A DNA stretch of 64,000 nucleotides from JACKAF01 sp041391485 (GTDB lineage: Bacteria > Bdellovibrionota > FAC87 > UBA2466 > JACKAF01). The stretch spans positions 1 through 64,000 of the forward strand of contig JAWKNY010000010.1 in the NCBI GenBank assembly GCA_041391485.1, written 5' to 3'. Of the stretch, positions 25,788 to 35,785 are shown one piece after another (position 1 is the stretch's first letter; each line of letters starts with the position of its first letter). The notes under the pieces are model-generated. The model searched no databases. It was not told the DNA's origin and saw nothing but the letters and a program-made list of their open reading frames with translations. The translations under genes were made by a program, and so were the position numbers.

Positions 25788-25796
25788 TGCTAAAAT
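25788..25796 (+). promoter_or_regulatory. Extended -10 element upstream of dksA
   Basis: TGCTAAAAT is an extended -10 (TGn plus TAAAAT, 5/6 to consensus). Transcription would start near 25803 and give a leader of about 130 nt before the dksA ATG. The element sits in a small CCCCA...TGGGG inverted repeat. Confidence 0.4.
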
Positions 25797-25935
25797 TGGG
25801 GAGATTTACCGTTATTTAATTTCCCAGCAATAGGAATCGATCGGAAGAGTCAGCTCGCGACACGTGTGACCCGTACGTCTGTTCTCGTTGGAAGCTGCGC
25901 ACACCGATCCTCCTTGGCAACAGGAGCACTGGCGT

Positions 25936-26298
25936 ATGAACAAGAAGGACCTTAAGCGGTTTAGTGAGCGGTTGTTGGAAGAAAAATCACGCATTCTGAA
26001 TCATTCAGAGCATGTGATTGATGCGGAAATGACGCTAAGCCCGGATGACCTTCCGGATGAAGTGGATCTTGCGTCCTCCGAACTCAACCAAAGCATGACG
26101 CTGCGCCTTCGTGATCGCGAACGCTCACTGCTACAAAAGATTGAAATCGCCCTGGCCAAAATCGAAGCGGGCACATTCGGTGTTTGTGACGCCTGCGAAG
26201 AGCCCATCGAAGTTAAGCGCCTGGAGGCCCGTCCGGTCGCGACGCTCTGCATCCAATGCAAGGAAGCAGAGGAAAGAGACGAGAAAATCTACGCATAA
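25936..26298 (+). CDS. dksA: DksA/TraR-family transcription factor
   Basis: I choose the ATG at 25936 (AGGAG 9 nt upstream) over an in-frame ATG at 25888. The 120-residue protein has the DksA layout: a coiled-coil pair (KKDLKRFSERLLEEKSRIL, RLRDRERSLLQKIEIALAKIE), the tip with DLPDEVDLASSE between the helices (acidic residues in place of the classic DxxDxA), and a C4 zinc finger CDACEEP...CIQCK. It binds the RNA polymerase secondary channel and, with ppGpp, tunes promoters. A divergent RelA/SpoT-like gene lies at 51759. dksA has its own leader and stands just upstream of lon. Confidence 0.9.
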   Translation: MNKKDLKRFSERLLEEKSRILNHSEHVIDAEMTLSPDDLPDEVDLASSELNQSMTLRLRDRERSLLQKIEIALAKIEAGTFGVCDACEEPIEVKRLEARPVATLCIQCKEAEERDEKIYA

Positions 26299-26418
26299 TA
26301 TTGCTAACACAATAAATTCAAATACTTAGTAGAACGTTGGCTCTCTCCTTATTAATTCACCGCATTCAAAACTCCTTTAAATCCCGCTTAAGTGACACCC
26401 GCGAAAGGCCGAAAAAAT

Positions 26419-26432
26419 AAGTGGTTCCACTT
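26419..26432. promoter_or_regulatory. AAGTGG-TT-CCACTT palindrome upstream of lon
   Basis: A 6-bp perfect inverted repeat around TT lies 24 nt before the lon ATG. A related half-site TTAAGTG occurs at 26388-26394. Either an operator for lon or a leader hairpin is possible. Confidence 0.4.
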
Positions 26433-26455
26433 AACAACCTTTCAAAGGGTCGCGG

Positions 26456-28916
26456 ATGTCGACTGAATTCTCAGAAAACAATGAAGAGCCCATAATCCCG
26501 GAAGAGCTGCCGTTATTGCCCATCCGTGATGTGGTCGTTTATCCATACATGATCCTCCCGCTGTTTGTAGGTAGGGAGCCTTCGATCAAAGCCGTGAACG
26601 AGGCTTTGAGCAAGGACCGCTTGATATTCCTAGCGGCCCAGAAGGAGATCACAGACGAACACCCAAGCCCGGATACCATTTACCCGGTTGGGACCGTCGC
26701 GATGATCATGAGAATGCGCCGTCTTCCGGATGGTCGCATCAAGATCTTGGTCCAAGGTCTGACCAAAGGAACCATTCTTAGCTACCCGCAAGAAAAACCA
26801 TTTTTCAACGTTCGCATCAAACAGATCCAAGAACCTGTAATCACACGCGAGACTGTAGAAGTCGAAGCGCTGATGCGTACCGTAAAAGAGCAACTCGAAA
26901 AAGTGATTTCACTTGGTCGCATGCTCTCCCCCGATATTCTTATGGTTGTGGACGATATCAACGACGCCGGCCGTTTGGCGGATTTGATTGCTTCCAACCT
27001 AGGCCTTAAGGTCAATGAAGCTCAAGAGATCCTTGAACTCTTTGATCCTGCGGATCGGCTGAAGAAGATCCACGAGATTTTGGTGAAGGAATTGGAAGTT
27101 TTGGCGATGCAAGCCAGAATCCGTTCCAACGCGCGCGACGAAATGACCAAGAGTCAGCGCGAGTATTTCCTCCGCGAGCAGATTCGTGCCATCAAGAACG
27201 AACTCGGTGACACTGAATCCAAAACGGAAGAGATCCAAGAGCTTCGCAACAAAGTCGAAAACAGCAAGATGCCCGACGAGGTACGTGAGGAAGCCCTCAA
27301 GCAGCTCGGTCGCTTGGAGCGCATGCACCAAGACGCCAGTGAAGCTACCATCGTCCGCACCTACTTGGATTGGTTGATCGAGATTCCCTGGGGTGTCTAT
27401 ACCCACGACACGCTGGACCTCGATGAAGCCCAAAAGATTCTGGATGAAGATCACTTTGACCTGAAAAAGGTAAAAGAGCGCATCCTTGAGTTCCTTGCCG
27501 TACGCAAGTTGAAACCCAACATGAAGGGTCCGATTCTCTGCTTCGTGGGCCCTCCTGGCGTCGGTAAAACGAGTTTGGGAAAATCCATTGCGCGTGCAAT
27601 GGGCCGCAAGTTTATCCGAATCTCCCTCGGTGGTATTCGTGATGAAGCGGACATCCGTGGTCACCGTCGCACCTACGTCGGCGCACTTCCGGGTCGCATC
27701 ATCCAAGGCCTGAAGCAGGCGGGATCGGCTAACCCTATTTTCATGCTCGACGAAATCGACAAGCTCGGCGCGGATTTCCGCGGCGATCCGGCTTCCGCCT
27801 TGTTGGAAGTATTGGATCCTGAGCAGAACTTCAGCTTCCGGGATCACTATCTGAATCTGCCGTTTGATTTGTCACACGTGATGTTCGTGGCAACAGCGAA
27901 CCTGATTGATCCCGTACCTTCCGCACTACGCGACCGTATGGAAGTGATTCAGCTCTCTGGTTATAGCCAGGAAGAAAAACTGAAAATCACAAAACAGTTC
28001 CTGGTCGAAAAGCAGGCGGAAGAAAACGGATTAAAACCTGGTGACTTGCAGCTCCCCGACGCCGCCCTTGCGCGCGTTATCGAGCAGTACACCCAGGAAG
28101 CCGGACTTCGTAATCTTGAGCGCCATATCGCAGCTATTTGCCGCAAAGTCGCTCGCAAGATTGCCAGTGCCAAAGACGGCAAGCGTCCGGTCACTGAAAT
28201 TTCGCCCAAAGATGTTCCGAAGTATTTGGGACCGCCCAAGTACTTGCGCGAAGAAGAACGCGAAATGGATGAAGTCGGCGTCGCAACCGGACTTGCGTGG
28301 ACACAATTCGGTGGAGAGATTCTCAACATCGAAGTGACCAAGATGCGCAAGAATGGCGGCGGCCTCACACTCACCGGTTCGCTCGGTGACGTGATGAAAG
28401 AGTCGGCTCAGGCAGCGCTCAGCTTCGTCCGTACCAACTCCGCGCTCTTCGGCATCTCGGACAAAGACTTCGCTCGATACGAAATCCATGTCCACGTACC
28501 CCAGGGTGCCACTCCTAAGGATGGTCCCTCGGCGGGTGTCACGCTCACGACCGCCATCATCTCGTTGCTCACGGGTAACCCCGTTCGCAAGGATGTGGCG
28601 ATGACGGGCGAAGTGACACTGCGCGGGAAAGTGCTTCCCGTCGGCGGCATCAAGGAGAAGGTTCTTGCAGCTATGCGGCAAGGAATCAAGACCTTGATAC
28701 TTCCGTACCGCAATCAAAAGGACTGGACGATATACTGGCGATGAAGTGCGGAAAAAGGTGAAGTTTGTATTCGCCAAGGAGCTGAGTGACGTACTCAAAG
28801 CGGCACTCGTTCACGAACCCGCAGAATGGTCCAAACAGCTGAACGATCCGGACCTCGACGGCCAAGCAGTGCCGGCGACAACGCCTCGTTCAGCCAAGTC
28901 CTATCACATCGCATAA
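26456..28916 (+). CDS. lon: ATP-dependent protease Lon, frame-shifted near its C-terminus
   Basis: Lon degrades misfolded and regulatory proteins. It has the N-terminal LON domain (LPLLPIRDVVVYPYMILPL), AAA+ module with Walker A GPPGVGKTS and Walker B IFMLDEID, sensor arginine region, and the Ser-Lys protease domain (GPSAG, Ser692; catalytic Lys in LPVGGIKEKVLAA). The main frame ends early at 28744, but the family C-terminus continues in another frame (DEVRKKVKFVFAKELSDVL) to a TAA at 28914-28916. Two single-base losses near 28721 and 28739 would restore it: the expected peptide there is ...NQKDLDDILADEV.... The reconstructed length of about 820 residues is normal. A terminator follows at 29031. 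Confidence 0.93.
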
Positions 28917-28925
28917 CAAGATCAG

Positions 28926-28998
28926 CTGTTAACAGCGACGGTTAGATTCGTGCGTATTCCGCCGTGGTGGCCCACCGCGCCATAGCGAGCGCTGTTAA
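28926..28998. repeat. GCTGTTAACA palindrome and copy after lon
   Basis: GCTGTTAACAGC at 28926-28937 is a perfect 12-bp palindrome. A second copy of GCTGTTAACA lies at about 28990-28999. They flank a stretch with no gene between the lon stop and its terminator. The function is unknown. Confidence 0.4.
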
Positions 28999-29030
28999 CA
29001 CTTGTGCTTCATTTGTTTCCACCTACCAAA

Positions 29031-29060
29031 AAGATCCTTGAAGGATCTTCGCTTTTTTTT
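29031..29060 (+). terminator. Intrinsic terminator after lon
   Basis: AAGATCCT and AGGATCTT form an 8-bp stem with a 3-nt loop, followed by CGC and a run of eight T. Confidence 0.85.
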
Positions 29061-29121
29061 AAATCTGTATTCTCTCGCGGAACGTTAGCTTGAACTTTAC
29101 TACATGGGTTGGGGGATCTAG

Positions 29122-30681
29122 ATGGGAACAAGACTTTGGCTCCTAGGGGGACTTATTCGCTTGTCTTTTAACGACAGAAACTTACGCCGCAGCAAAAATT
29201 GATCAAGACGTTCTGGACGACATGGAAGCCAATGAAGTGTCGATCAGGATCATTCACCTCTTGATGGTCAGTACGACTTCGCGACGCTTCCGACTACGTT
29301 TGATAGCCGTGAAGCCCGCATCGACCACATGGTCGAAAAACTAAAATCATTCACTAGCGATAAATCCAAGAGGCTTCGCACATTCCTTACGGATAGCGCA
29401 GAAGGTGTCGAAGAAATCACGCCTGTCTGGATCACGAACTCACTCCGTGTCCGCGCACCAGGAAACGTGATTCGTGAGCTCATGGCAATGAACGGGATTG
29501 AACGCATTTCCTTGCACGCTCCCAAAGCATTGGACAAGCTGGGAGAGAGCAACGGCTCGCTCTTCGCCGATCCTGAAGAGGAAACCCAGATTTCGTGGGG
29601 CGTAGAAAAAGTTCGCGCTCCTGAACTTTGGGAAAAACAGATTCAGGGTCAGGGAATCACCGTTGCCGTTATTGATACTGGCATCAATTTCACTCACCCG
29701 GATCTGGCGCCGCAAATGTGGAAGAATCCCGGTGAATCCGGTCTCGATGCCGATGGCAAAGACAAAGCCACCAACGGAGTGGATGATGACGGAAACGGCT
29801 TTGTAGACGATGTCATGGGCTACAACTTCGAGGCGAAGAACGGCGACATCTCCGATGACGGTGGTCACGGGTCAAAGGTTGCCGGTATCGTTGCCGGAAA
29901 CGGAAGCAAGGGTATTCAAACTGGCGTGGCTCCGAAAGCCACCATCGTCGGTATCAAGTCGTGCTGCGGAAGCGGTACTTCTATCTTCGAATCCAACACC
30001 TGGGAAGGAATGCAGTACGCGATTCTCACGAAGGTACGCGTAATCAGCATGTCGCTCAGTGCGAAGTACTATTCCAACCCTACCTACGACAAATGGCGTC
30101 GCGCGAGCGAAGTCATGTTGCAGGCCGGAATTGTACACATCAACTCCGCTGGGAACTTGGGCTCGGGCAACACACCGAAGAACATCGGTGCCCCTGCCAC
30201 AAATCCTCCCGCATGGCTTCACCCGCTACAGAAACTTGTAGGCGGATTGACGGCAATGATCACCATCGGCGCTACGGATGAGGACGACAAGTTGCGTTCT
30301 TACTCCAGCACCGGTCCCGTGAGCTGGGAAAACATTGCGGGTTACGGCGACTACGCTTATGAAAACGGAATCAAGATGGGCTTAACCAAGCCTGAGGTCT
30401 GCGGTCCTAGCGAAGTGCCCAGCACCAGCCAGTTTGGTGAAGGTTACACGAACAGCTTTGGCGGCACTTCTTCTGCAACACCAAACGTTGCGGGAGTCGC
30501 TACGCTTCTGCTTTCAGCTCGTCCTGATCTCACTGTAGAACAGGTCACTGAGACTCTGATGATGAGTGCAGTAGAGGTCAATGCAGAGTCGAAATTCGAC
30601 AATAAGTGTGGTGCAGGGCGTGTGGACGCAGTCGCAGCAGTCGACTACGCAAACGCGCACTTTCGCAAACCCACAGAGTAA
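29122..30681 (+). CDS. Secreted subtilisin-like serine protease (S8), frame-broken at the N-terminus
   Basis: The main frame from 29329 carries the subtilase catalytic triad: Asp in VIDTGINFTHPDL, His in GGHGSKVAGI and Ser in GGTSSATPNVAG, with oxyanion Asn in HINSAGNLG. Upstream, the ATG at 29122 begins a hydrophobic leader (RLWLLGGLI). After it, coding-like peptides in other frames (TETYAAAKIDQDVLDDMEANEV, then DHSPLDGQYDFATLP joining the main frame) show at least two indels between about 29165 and 29240. The segment 29329-29560 looks like an inhibitor-type propeptide (VEKLKSFTSDKSKRLR, IRELMAMNGIERISLHAP). An exported, self-processed protease is inferred. The gene ends in a strong terminator. 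Confidence 0.88.
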
Positions 30682-30700
30682 CGCTCTGTAAAGAGTTCAA

Positions 30701-30739
30701 CGGGCACCTTTCCTTTGGGAAGGTGCCCGTTTCTTTTTT
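30701..30739 (+). terminator. Intrinsic terminator after subtilase
   Basis: CGGGCACCTTTCC pairs with GGGAAGGTGCCCG (13 pairs, one G-U) around a 3-nt loop, followed by TTTCTTTTTT. Confidence 0.92.
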
Positions 30740-30766
30740 GGGGATCCGATCGTAAAATATTTACTC

Positions 30767-30775
30767 TGCTAAATC
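30767..30775 (+). promoter_or_regulatory. Extended -10 for cupredoxin lipoprotein gene
   Basis: TGCTAAATC (TGn plus TAAATC) lies 17 nt before the TTG start. It would start transcription near 30782, which leaves just the GGAGG ribosome site (30782-30786) in a very short leader. Confidence 0.4.
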
Positions 30776-30791
30776 ATTCCCGGAGGCCCCC

Positions 30792-31514
30792 TTGAAAATT
30801 CTAGTTACCTTTTTGACCGTTGCCGTCATTTTTGCATCTTGCACAAAAAAAGAGAGCGCTGAAGAGACGCCGGTAGTCGTCGGCGGACCTCCGGCTGTCT
30901 TGCAGGGTAAAATTACCTTCTCCGGAAAGGCTTCTGAGCCCAAGCCTATCAAGATGGCCGCCGATCCTGTCTGCAATACGCAAAACAAAACCAACCCTGC
31001 CACCACCGAAACGCTTTTGGTGGGAGAAGACAAAGGGCTCGCCAACGTATTTGTGTACGTGGAAGGGAATTTCAAACCCGCAGAATCCACCGAGCCCGTT
31101 GAATTTGATCAGGCGGGCTGCCGCTACATCCCCCACGTGGTCGGTGTTCAGGCAGGACAAACGCTGCGGATCAAGAACAGCGACTCTACCCTGCACAACG
31201 TAAATGCCCAGGCCAAAACAAACTCGAGCTTCAACGTAGGCATGGCGACTCGAGGGCAAACCGTGGATAAGAGTTTTAGCAAGCCAGAGATGGTGAAGTT
31301 CAAGTGCGACGTCCACGGCTGGATGGCAGGCTATGTCGGCGTCGTAAAACACCCCTTCTTTGCTGTCACCGATCCGGAAGGATCCTTCACCATTCCTGAC
31401 GTTCCGTCGGGCGATTACACGCTCGTTCTGTGGCACGAGAAGTTGGGAGAACGCCGGGCCCCGGTCACGATCGCCTCTGGCGGGACGCCCTTTGCATTCG
31501 AATTCCAGGAATAG
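30792..31514 (+). CDS. Lipoprotein with cupredoxin-like copper site
   Basis: The gene starts at TTG with GGAGG 5 nt upstream. The N-terminus is a lipoprotein signal ending in FASC (Cys 17). The body has a plastocyanin-like core: GVQAGQTLRIKNSDSTLHNV provides the first His, and KCDVHGWMAGYVGV provides the Cys, His and Met of a type 1 copper site. A carboxypeptidase-regulatory-like beta sandwich ends the protein (FFAVTDPEGSFTIPDVPSGDYTLVLWH). Such proteins occur beside periplasmic electron-transfer chains. Here it stands alone, between the subtilase and a sensor kinase. Copper binding is inferred from the complete ligand set. Confidence 0.8.
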   Translation: MKILVTFLTVAVIFASCTKKESAEETPVVVGGPPAVLQGKITFSGKASEPKPIKMAADPVCNTQNKTNPATTETLLVGEDKGLANVFVYVEGNFKPAESTEPVEFDQAGCRYIPHVVGVQAGQTLRIKNSDSTLHNVNAQAKTNSSFNVGMATRGQTVDKSFSKPEMVKFKCDVHGWMAGYVGVVKHPFFAVTDPEGSFTIPDVPSGDYTLVLWHEKLGERRAPVTIASGGTPFAFEFQE

Positions 31515-31571
31515 AACTTCTAAGGTATCGAAATTCAAAGCATCTACCCGATTCCCTGCTTTGGCGCGCTG

Positions 31572-31580
31572 TGCTATGGC
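31572..31580 (+). promoter_or_regulatory. Extended -10 directly before sensor kinase start
   Basis: TGCTATGGC (TGn plus TATGGC) lies 8 nt before the ATG at 31589, which has no ribosome site. Transcription would begin at about 31587, giving a leaderless or almost leaderless mRNA. Confidence 0.35.
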
Positions 31581-31588
31581 TAAAGCTT

Positions 31589-33627
31589 ATGATGGAACGG
31601 GCACACGGTTTTTTCCCGCCGGAGTCCCATTTGGGAGTCCTGCTCGGTCACCAGTTCTCACTTCTTGGTCAACTCAACAGGCAGGCTACGGAATCTGAAA
31701 TCCTGACAACCGCCGTCCGCTCTCTCAAAAAAGTGTTCCCCCACTCCATTTGCGCACTTGTCTTGGGACCGGTGGTGGAAACCGGAAGTGACGAAGGTCT
31801 GGAGCCGTTGGTTCTAGACATCACCAAGGATTTTCTTCACCGAGGTAGCACCGCGTTCTCCTGCCAGCCAATAGCGGCGTTTGAATCGCTGGATGAAGCC
31901 AGTCTGCAACAACTTGGAAGCCTCTCCATCCGCTCGGTGTGGCTACAAAAACTGCAGGATACCTTTTGTCCCAACGGGGCCCTGGTTCTTATGAATTGCT
32001 CAAGCAGTCTGCCCACCGCGGAACAGGTTGCTTTCATTCAACAGGCCGCCAATCTTTTTCTGGTTTCGCTACGGCTTTGTCGTTATGAGGCCAAAAGAAA
32101 GAATAACGAAAACTACCTCCGCACGCTCACGTCCATGGTGAGTTCGGCTGTGCTTGTAGTGGGTACGGACGGCGACATCCGCGAGTTCAATTCGGGGGCG
32201 GAGCAGCTTTACGGTCTAAGCCGCGAAGAAGTAGTGGGTCAAAAATTTTACGAGACTCTCCTCCCCCCGGCAGAGCGGGAGATCTCTCAGAAGCGGATTC
32301 GGCAAGTCATGGCCGGGACACCCACTCACAACTTGAAGAAGATTATCATCCGGAGGGATCGGGGAATTCGATTCGTAGTTTGGAACATCGACAGGTTCTT
32401 TAACGAGCTCGGGCAACCCATCGGCGTGATCGCTATCGCAACCGATGTTACCCGCCGCACAGAGGTCGAAAAAAGGCTCAGGGAAAGTGAAGATCTTTTC
32501 CGAAAGTTTTCCGAAGCGACCTCTGAGGCAATTGTTATTCACTACGGCGGTACCATTCTGGAGGTCAACCAAAGGGCCGCTAGAATGTACGGCTACGATA
32601 CCGAAGAGATGAAAGGCATGCACGTTTCTCAGTTCGTGGCTCCAGAGTCACTCGAGGCCACGATGCGGCACATCGAGCAACGGGACGAGTCCCCTTTCGA
32701 GCTGACCTCAATGCGCAAGAATGGATCCTTTTTCAGCTCCGAGGCGAACGGGCGCAATATTTCTTACAAAGGAAAGTCGGTCCGCGTGGTTGCGATTCGA
32801 GATATCACAACCCAGAAAAATACTGCCGAGCGGCTCAAGCGAGCAGTAGAGAATTCTCAACGCGCCAGCAAAGCGAAGAGCACGTTCTTGGCGAATATGA
32901 GTCACGAGATCCGCACGCCGCTAACCGCTATCCTGGGCTTTGCGGAGATTTTAGAAACCACAGAAGTCAGCTCCCGCGACTTTAGAGACTACATGTCGCG
33001 AATCCGAAGAAATGGCCAACACCTTCTACACCTAGTGGATGATATCTTGGACCTCACCAAAGTAGAGAGCGGCGTCCTGGAAGTGGAGCGATCGCGCTTT
33101 CTTCTCGGTGAAATTATTGCGGAGACTTTTTCCCTTTTGCGCCAGCGTTTTGATCGGCCGAACGTTCGTCTGAGTCTCTCCTACCACGGCCTTGTGCCAA
33201 GAATCGTCAATTCGGATCCGGTTCGGCTAAAACAGGTTTTGCTGAACGTAATAGGCAACGCCCTCAAGTTTACGGAAGAAGGCGAGGTCCTTGTTTCCGT
33301 GAGCGTCGAGAGTTGGCTGGATAGTACCCATCGTCTCTTGGTTATCGAAGTCAAAGACACGGGCTGCGGCCTGACCAAAGAGCAAGTCCGTCGTCTTTTC
33401 CGACCCTTTGCTCAAGCCGACAGCTCCACCGCTCGCCGCTACGGGGGTTCAGGGTTGGGTCTGGTGCTTTCACAGAAAGTTGCAAAACCTTGGGCGGAAA
33501 TCTAGCCCTCATCTACTCACAGCCCGGCAGGGGCAGCACCTTCCGGATCACGCTCGATCCAGGTCCGCTGGACGACATTCCGATGGATGCGGTCCCGCCC
33601 ACTCCCCACGAGGCGGACCACGCCTGA
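31589..33627 (+). CDS. PAS-PAS sensor histidine kinase, 3' frameshift
   Basis: The start is set at the ATG at 31589 (another ATG follows immediately); no ribosome site is visible. An N-terminal GAF-like region (about 1-170) precedes two PAS domains (SAVLVVGTDGDIREFNSGAEQLYG; AIVIHYGGTILEVNQRAARMYG), a HisKA dimerisation helix with the phospho-acceptor His (FLANMSHEIRTPL), and the HATPase with N-box NVIGNALKFT, G1 DTGCGL and G2 YGGSGLGL. The main frame ends at 33505, but the family C-terminus continues (LGGNLALIYSQPGRGSTFRITL) to a TGA at 33625-33627; one missing base near 33487 explains it. No transmembrane segment is seen, so it is probably cytoplasmic. There is no receiver domain and no response regulator next door. 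Confidence 0.88.
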
Positions 33628-34279
33628 GCACACCTGATGGGGGCGTACGCCACAACGCCCACCCAAGCACCCTTTGCACCCCGGCGTTTCTCGCCACCTC
33701 CATACAAGCACTGAGCGTCTCGCCTGTGGTGCAGACATCGTCGACGATCACAACGCAATCGGGAGTTTGCTCCTCACTCCAGGAGAAGCTGCGGCGCAGG
33801 TTTTTCGATCTCCCGACTTTTGTGAGTACCGCCTGCGGTGCTGTTTCCCGTATTTTTTGGATCGCAGGCCGCCACTCCAAGTTGAACTTCGACCCCAAAA
33901 GTCCCGCAAGCCTTTCACTTTGGTTAAAGCCCCTATCCCAAAGAGTCTTCCAGTGCACGGGAACCGGAACCAGCCAAGTACGGGACGGCAAAACCTCACG
34001 TATCTTCAGGTAAGGCTGAAGCACATCGAAAAAACGCACGTTCGGTCCGAATTTCGCTTGGTGCAAGTACTCAAGCAACTGCGGGGAAAGCCAATAGTGG
34101 CATTCAACCAGAGTTTCCTTCGTTAAAAGGAAAAAGGGGAATTCAACCCGTAACAGAAACGCGTCCAAGCACCTATTGCACGCACTTCCTTCCATGCGTT
34201 TTTGCCCGCAGAAAAAGCAAGAAGTCTGAAACACAGACGCCAGAATTTCCTTAAAGCATCGATGTAAAAAGTTTGGCAT
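33548..34279 (-). CDS. comF: ComF family phosphoribosyltransferase-like protein
   Basis: The 243-residue product has an N-terminal zinc-ribbon (CFFCGQK...CNRC), the ComF middle (YLHQAKFGPNVRFFDVL, VPVPVHWKTLWDRGFNQSERLA) and the PRPP-binding loop VVIVDDVCTTGETLSA. ComF is needed for natural DNA uptake in several bacteria and its fold is that of a type I phosphoribosyltransferase. The last 30 or so residues after RVLGWALWRTP are not family-like and lie antisense to the true 3' end of the sensor kinase; the two genes overlap tail to tail by about 80 bp, or a frameshift extends comF. Its start overlaps the comM end by 29 bp. Confidence 0.88.
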   Translation of the reverse strand: MPNFLHRCFKEILASVFQTSCFFCGQKRMEGSACNRCLDAFLLRVEFPFFLLTKETLVECHYWLSPQLLEYLHQAKFGPNVRFFDVLQPYLKIREVLPSRTWLVPVPVHWKTLWDRGFNQSERLAGLLGSKFNLEWRPAIQKIRETAPQAVLTKVGRSKNLRRSFSWSEEQTPDCVVIVDDVCTTGETLSACMEVARNAGVQRVLGWALWRTPPSGVLRRGPPRGEWAGPHPSECRPADLDRA

Positions 34280-35708
34280 CGCAGCGCAAAGCCCACGCTT
34301 CTATGAGATCCCGACGCTCGACGGATCGTCTGTCCTCCAAATCGGCGATCGTACGCGCCGTTCGTAGAAGTTTGTCGCGCGATCGATAACTAAGAAACTC
34401 GCGGTTGCAAAGACCATTAAACCAACGCTCCGTGGGCCCCGCTAGCTCCAGCGCCTCGGAGCGACGAGTGGATTGAATCCGCCATACCCTCTCAATCGAG
34501 GCCTGGGCCTCGCGGTGAGAGATTCCTTCTTGGCTCTCTACGCCCGGTAACATCACGGCAATGTCGATGCGATCCAAAATGGGCCCCGACAGCCGACGTC
34601 GGTACGCACTCACCCTGTCCGGCGGGCAACGGCAAGGGTGTTGCGGGCTCAGTTGGTACCCACAAGCGCAGGGATTCATGGCCGCCAACAGCAGAAAACG
34701 GGCGGGCAATTTGACCGTGGTGCCGACGCGGCTAATCCGCACGACGCCCTCTTGCAAGGGTTCGCGCAGCCCTTCAATGGCGTCTCGACGGTATTCGGGG
34801 AACTCATCTAGGAAAAGAATCCCCCGATGAGCCAAGGTCACCTCTCCCACCCGCACCTCTCCCGTTCCGCCACCCAAGAGAGCGCTTGCCGAAAGGCTGT
34901 GGTGGGGAGCGCGAAAAGGTCTCCCCCCGAGTACCACGCGTCGGCCGTGAATCTTGCTGACTTCCACCCGTTCCCGCGTATCGACCGGAGGGAGCAATGC
35001 CTGCGCGCTTTGACAGAGTAGGCTCTTACCGACGCCAGGAGTACCCGAAAGAAGCAAATGATGCCGGCCCGCCAGCGCGACCTGCAGCGCTCGCTTGGCC
35101 GTCGCCTGCCCACGCACGTAGTCCAGTAGAGGCTTATCCGGCACCCGCGGGGGGTCCGGTGGGAACTCGATGGGCGGCCCCGGTTCCGCCGCGTTCTCCT
35201 CGCTTAGCTTTTTCAGCAGAGTTTGCAGCGAGTCGACCAATTCTATTTTGGAAGATCTCAGAATGCCCGCATCCCACCGGTTGCCGATGGGGACAAAAAT
35301 TCGTTCCAGCTCCTCGCGCGCCGCTAGCGACTCCATCATCCCGATCGCGCGCGGGATTCCGACGATAGCCCCACTTAGGCGAAGCTCTCCCAGAAAACCC
35401 ATTTTCTCAATCTTGGTAGCAGGGACCAAACCTTCTACGGCGAGAATGGCGACGGCGATCGCCAGATCCAGTTGGCTTCCTTCTTTTTTCTGAGTTGCCG
35501 GCACGAGGTGCACGACCAGTCTCGCCGAAGGGGTGTCAATCCCTAGCCCCCTCAAGCAAGCGCGGATCCTATCCCGACTTTCACGAACGACATTTCCCGC
35601 AAGGCCGGTGATTTGGATCTCAGGCCGAGAGTTGAACCGAACCGACTCCACTTCGACCACTTCCCCGTCAATTCCACTCAAGACGCTACCAAAGGTTTTA
35701 GCTACCAT
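34251..35708 (-). CDS. comM: ComM/YifB Mg-chelatase-like AAA+ ATPase
   Basis: The 485-residue product has an N-terminal Lon-S16-like ChlI domain (SGIDGEVVEVESV, ITGLAGNVVRESRDRI), an AAA+ core with Walker A SGTPGVGKS and Walker B GILFLDEFPE, the four-Cys insertion (NPCACGYQLSPQHPCRCPP) and a C-terminal helical domain. ComM is a hexameric helicase that promotes branch migration during integration of transformed DNA. The overlap with comF suggests a translationally coupled pair. The gene appears intact and of normal length. Confidence 0.94.
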   Translation of the reverse strand: MVAKTFGSVLSGIDGEVVEVESVRFNSRPEIQITGLAGNVVRESRDRIRACLRGLGIDTPSARLVVHLVPATQKKEGSQLDLAIAVAILAVEGLVPATKIEKMGFLGELRLSGAIVGIPRAIGMMESLAAREELERIFVPIGNRWDAGILRSSKIELVDSLQTLLKKLSEENAAEPGPPIEFPPDPPRVPDKPLLDYVRGQATAKRALQVALAGRHHLLLSGTPGVGKSLLCQSAQALLPPVDTRERVEVSKIHGRRVVLGGRPFRAPHHSLSASALLGGGTGEVRVGEVTLAHRGILFLDEFPEYRRDAIEGLREPLQEGVVRISRVGTTVKLPARFLLLAAMNPCACGYQLSPQHPCRCPPDRVSAYRRRLSGPILDRIDIAVMLPGVESQEGISHREAQASIERVWRIQSTRRSEALELAGPTERWFNGLCNREFLSYRSRDKLLRTARTIADLEDRRSVERRDLIEAWALRCDAKLFTSML

Positions 35709-35785
35709 GGAAGGAGTGGCTGCGAAGAATGTGCCAGCGCCTCAGCTTCAACTGACGGCATTCGGGTTCGGAATTCGTACGGTCA

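Noticed and set aside
26999..28798. Two long antisense open frames within lon (282 and 255 codons)
   Set aside because: They are shadows of the intact Lon coding frame.
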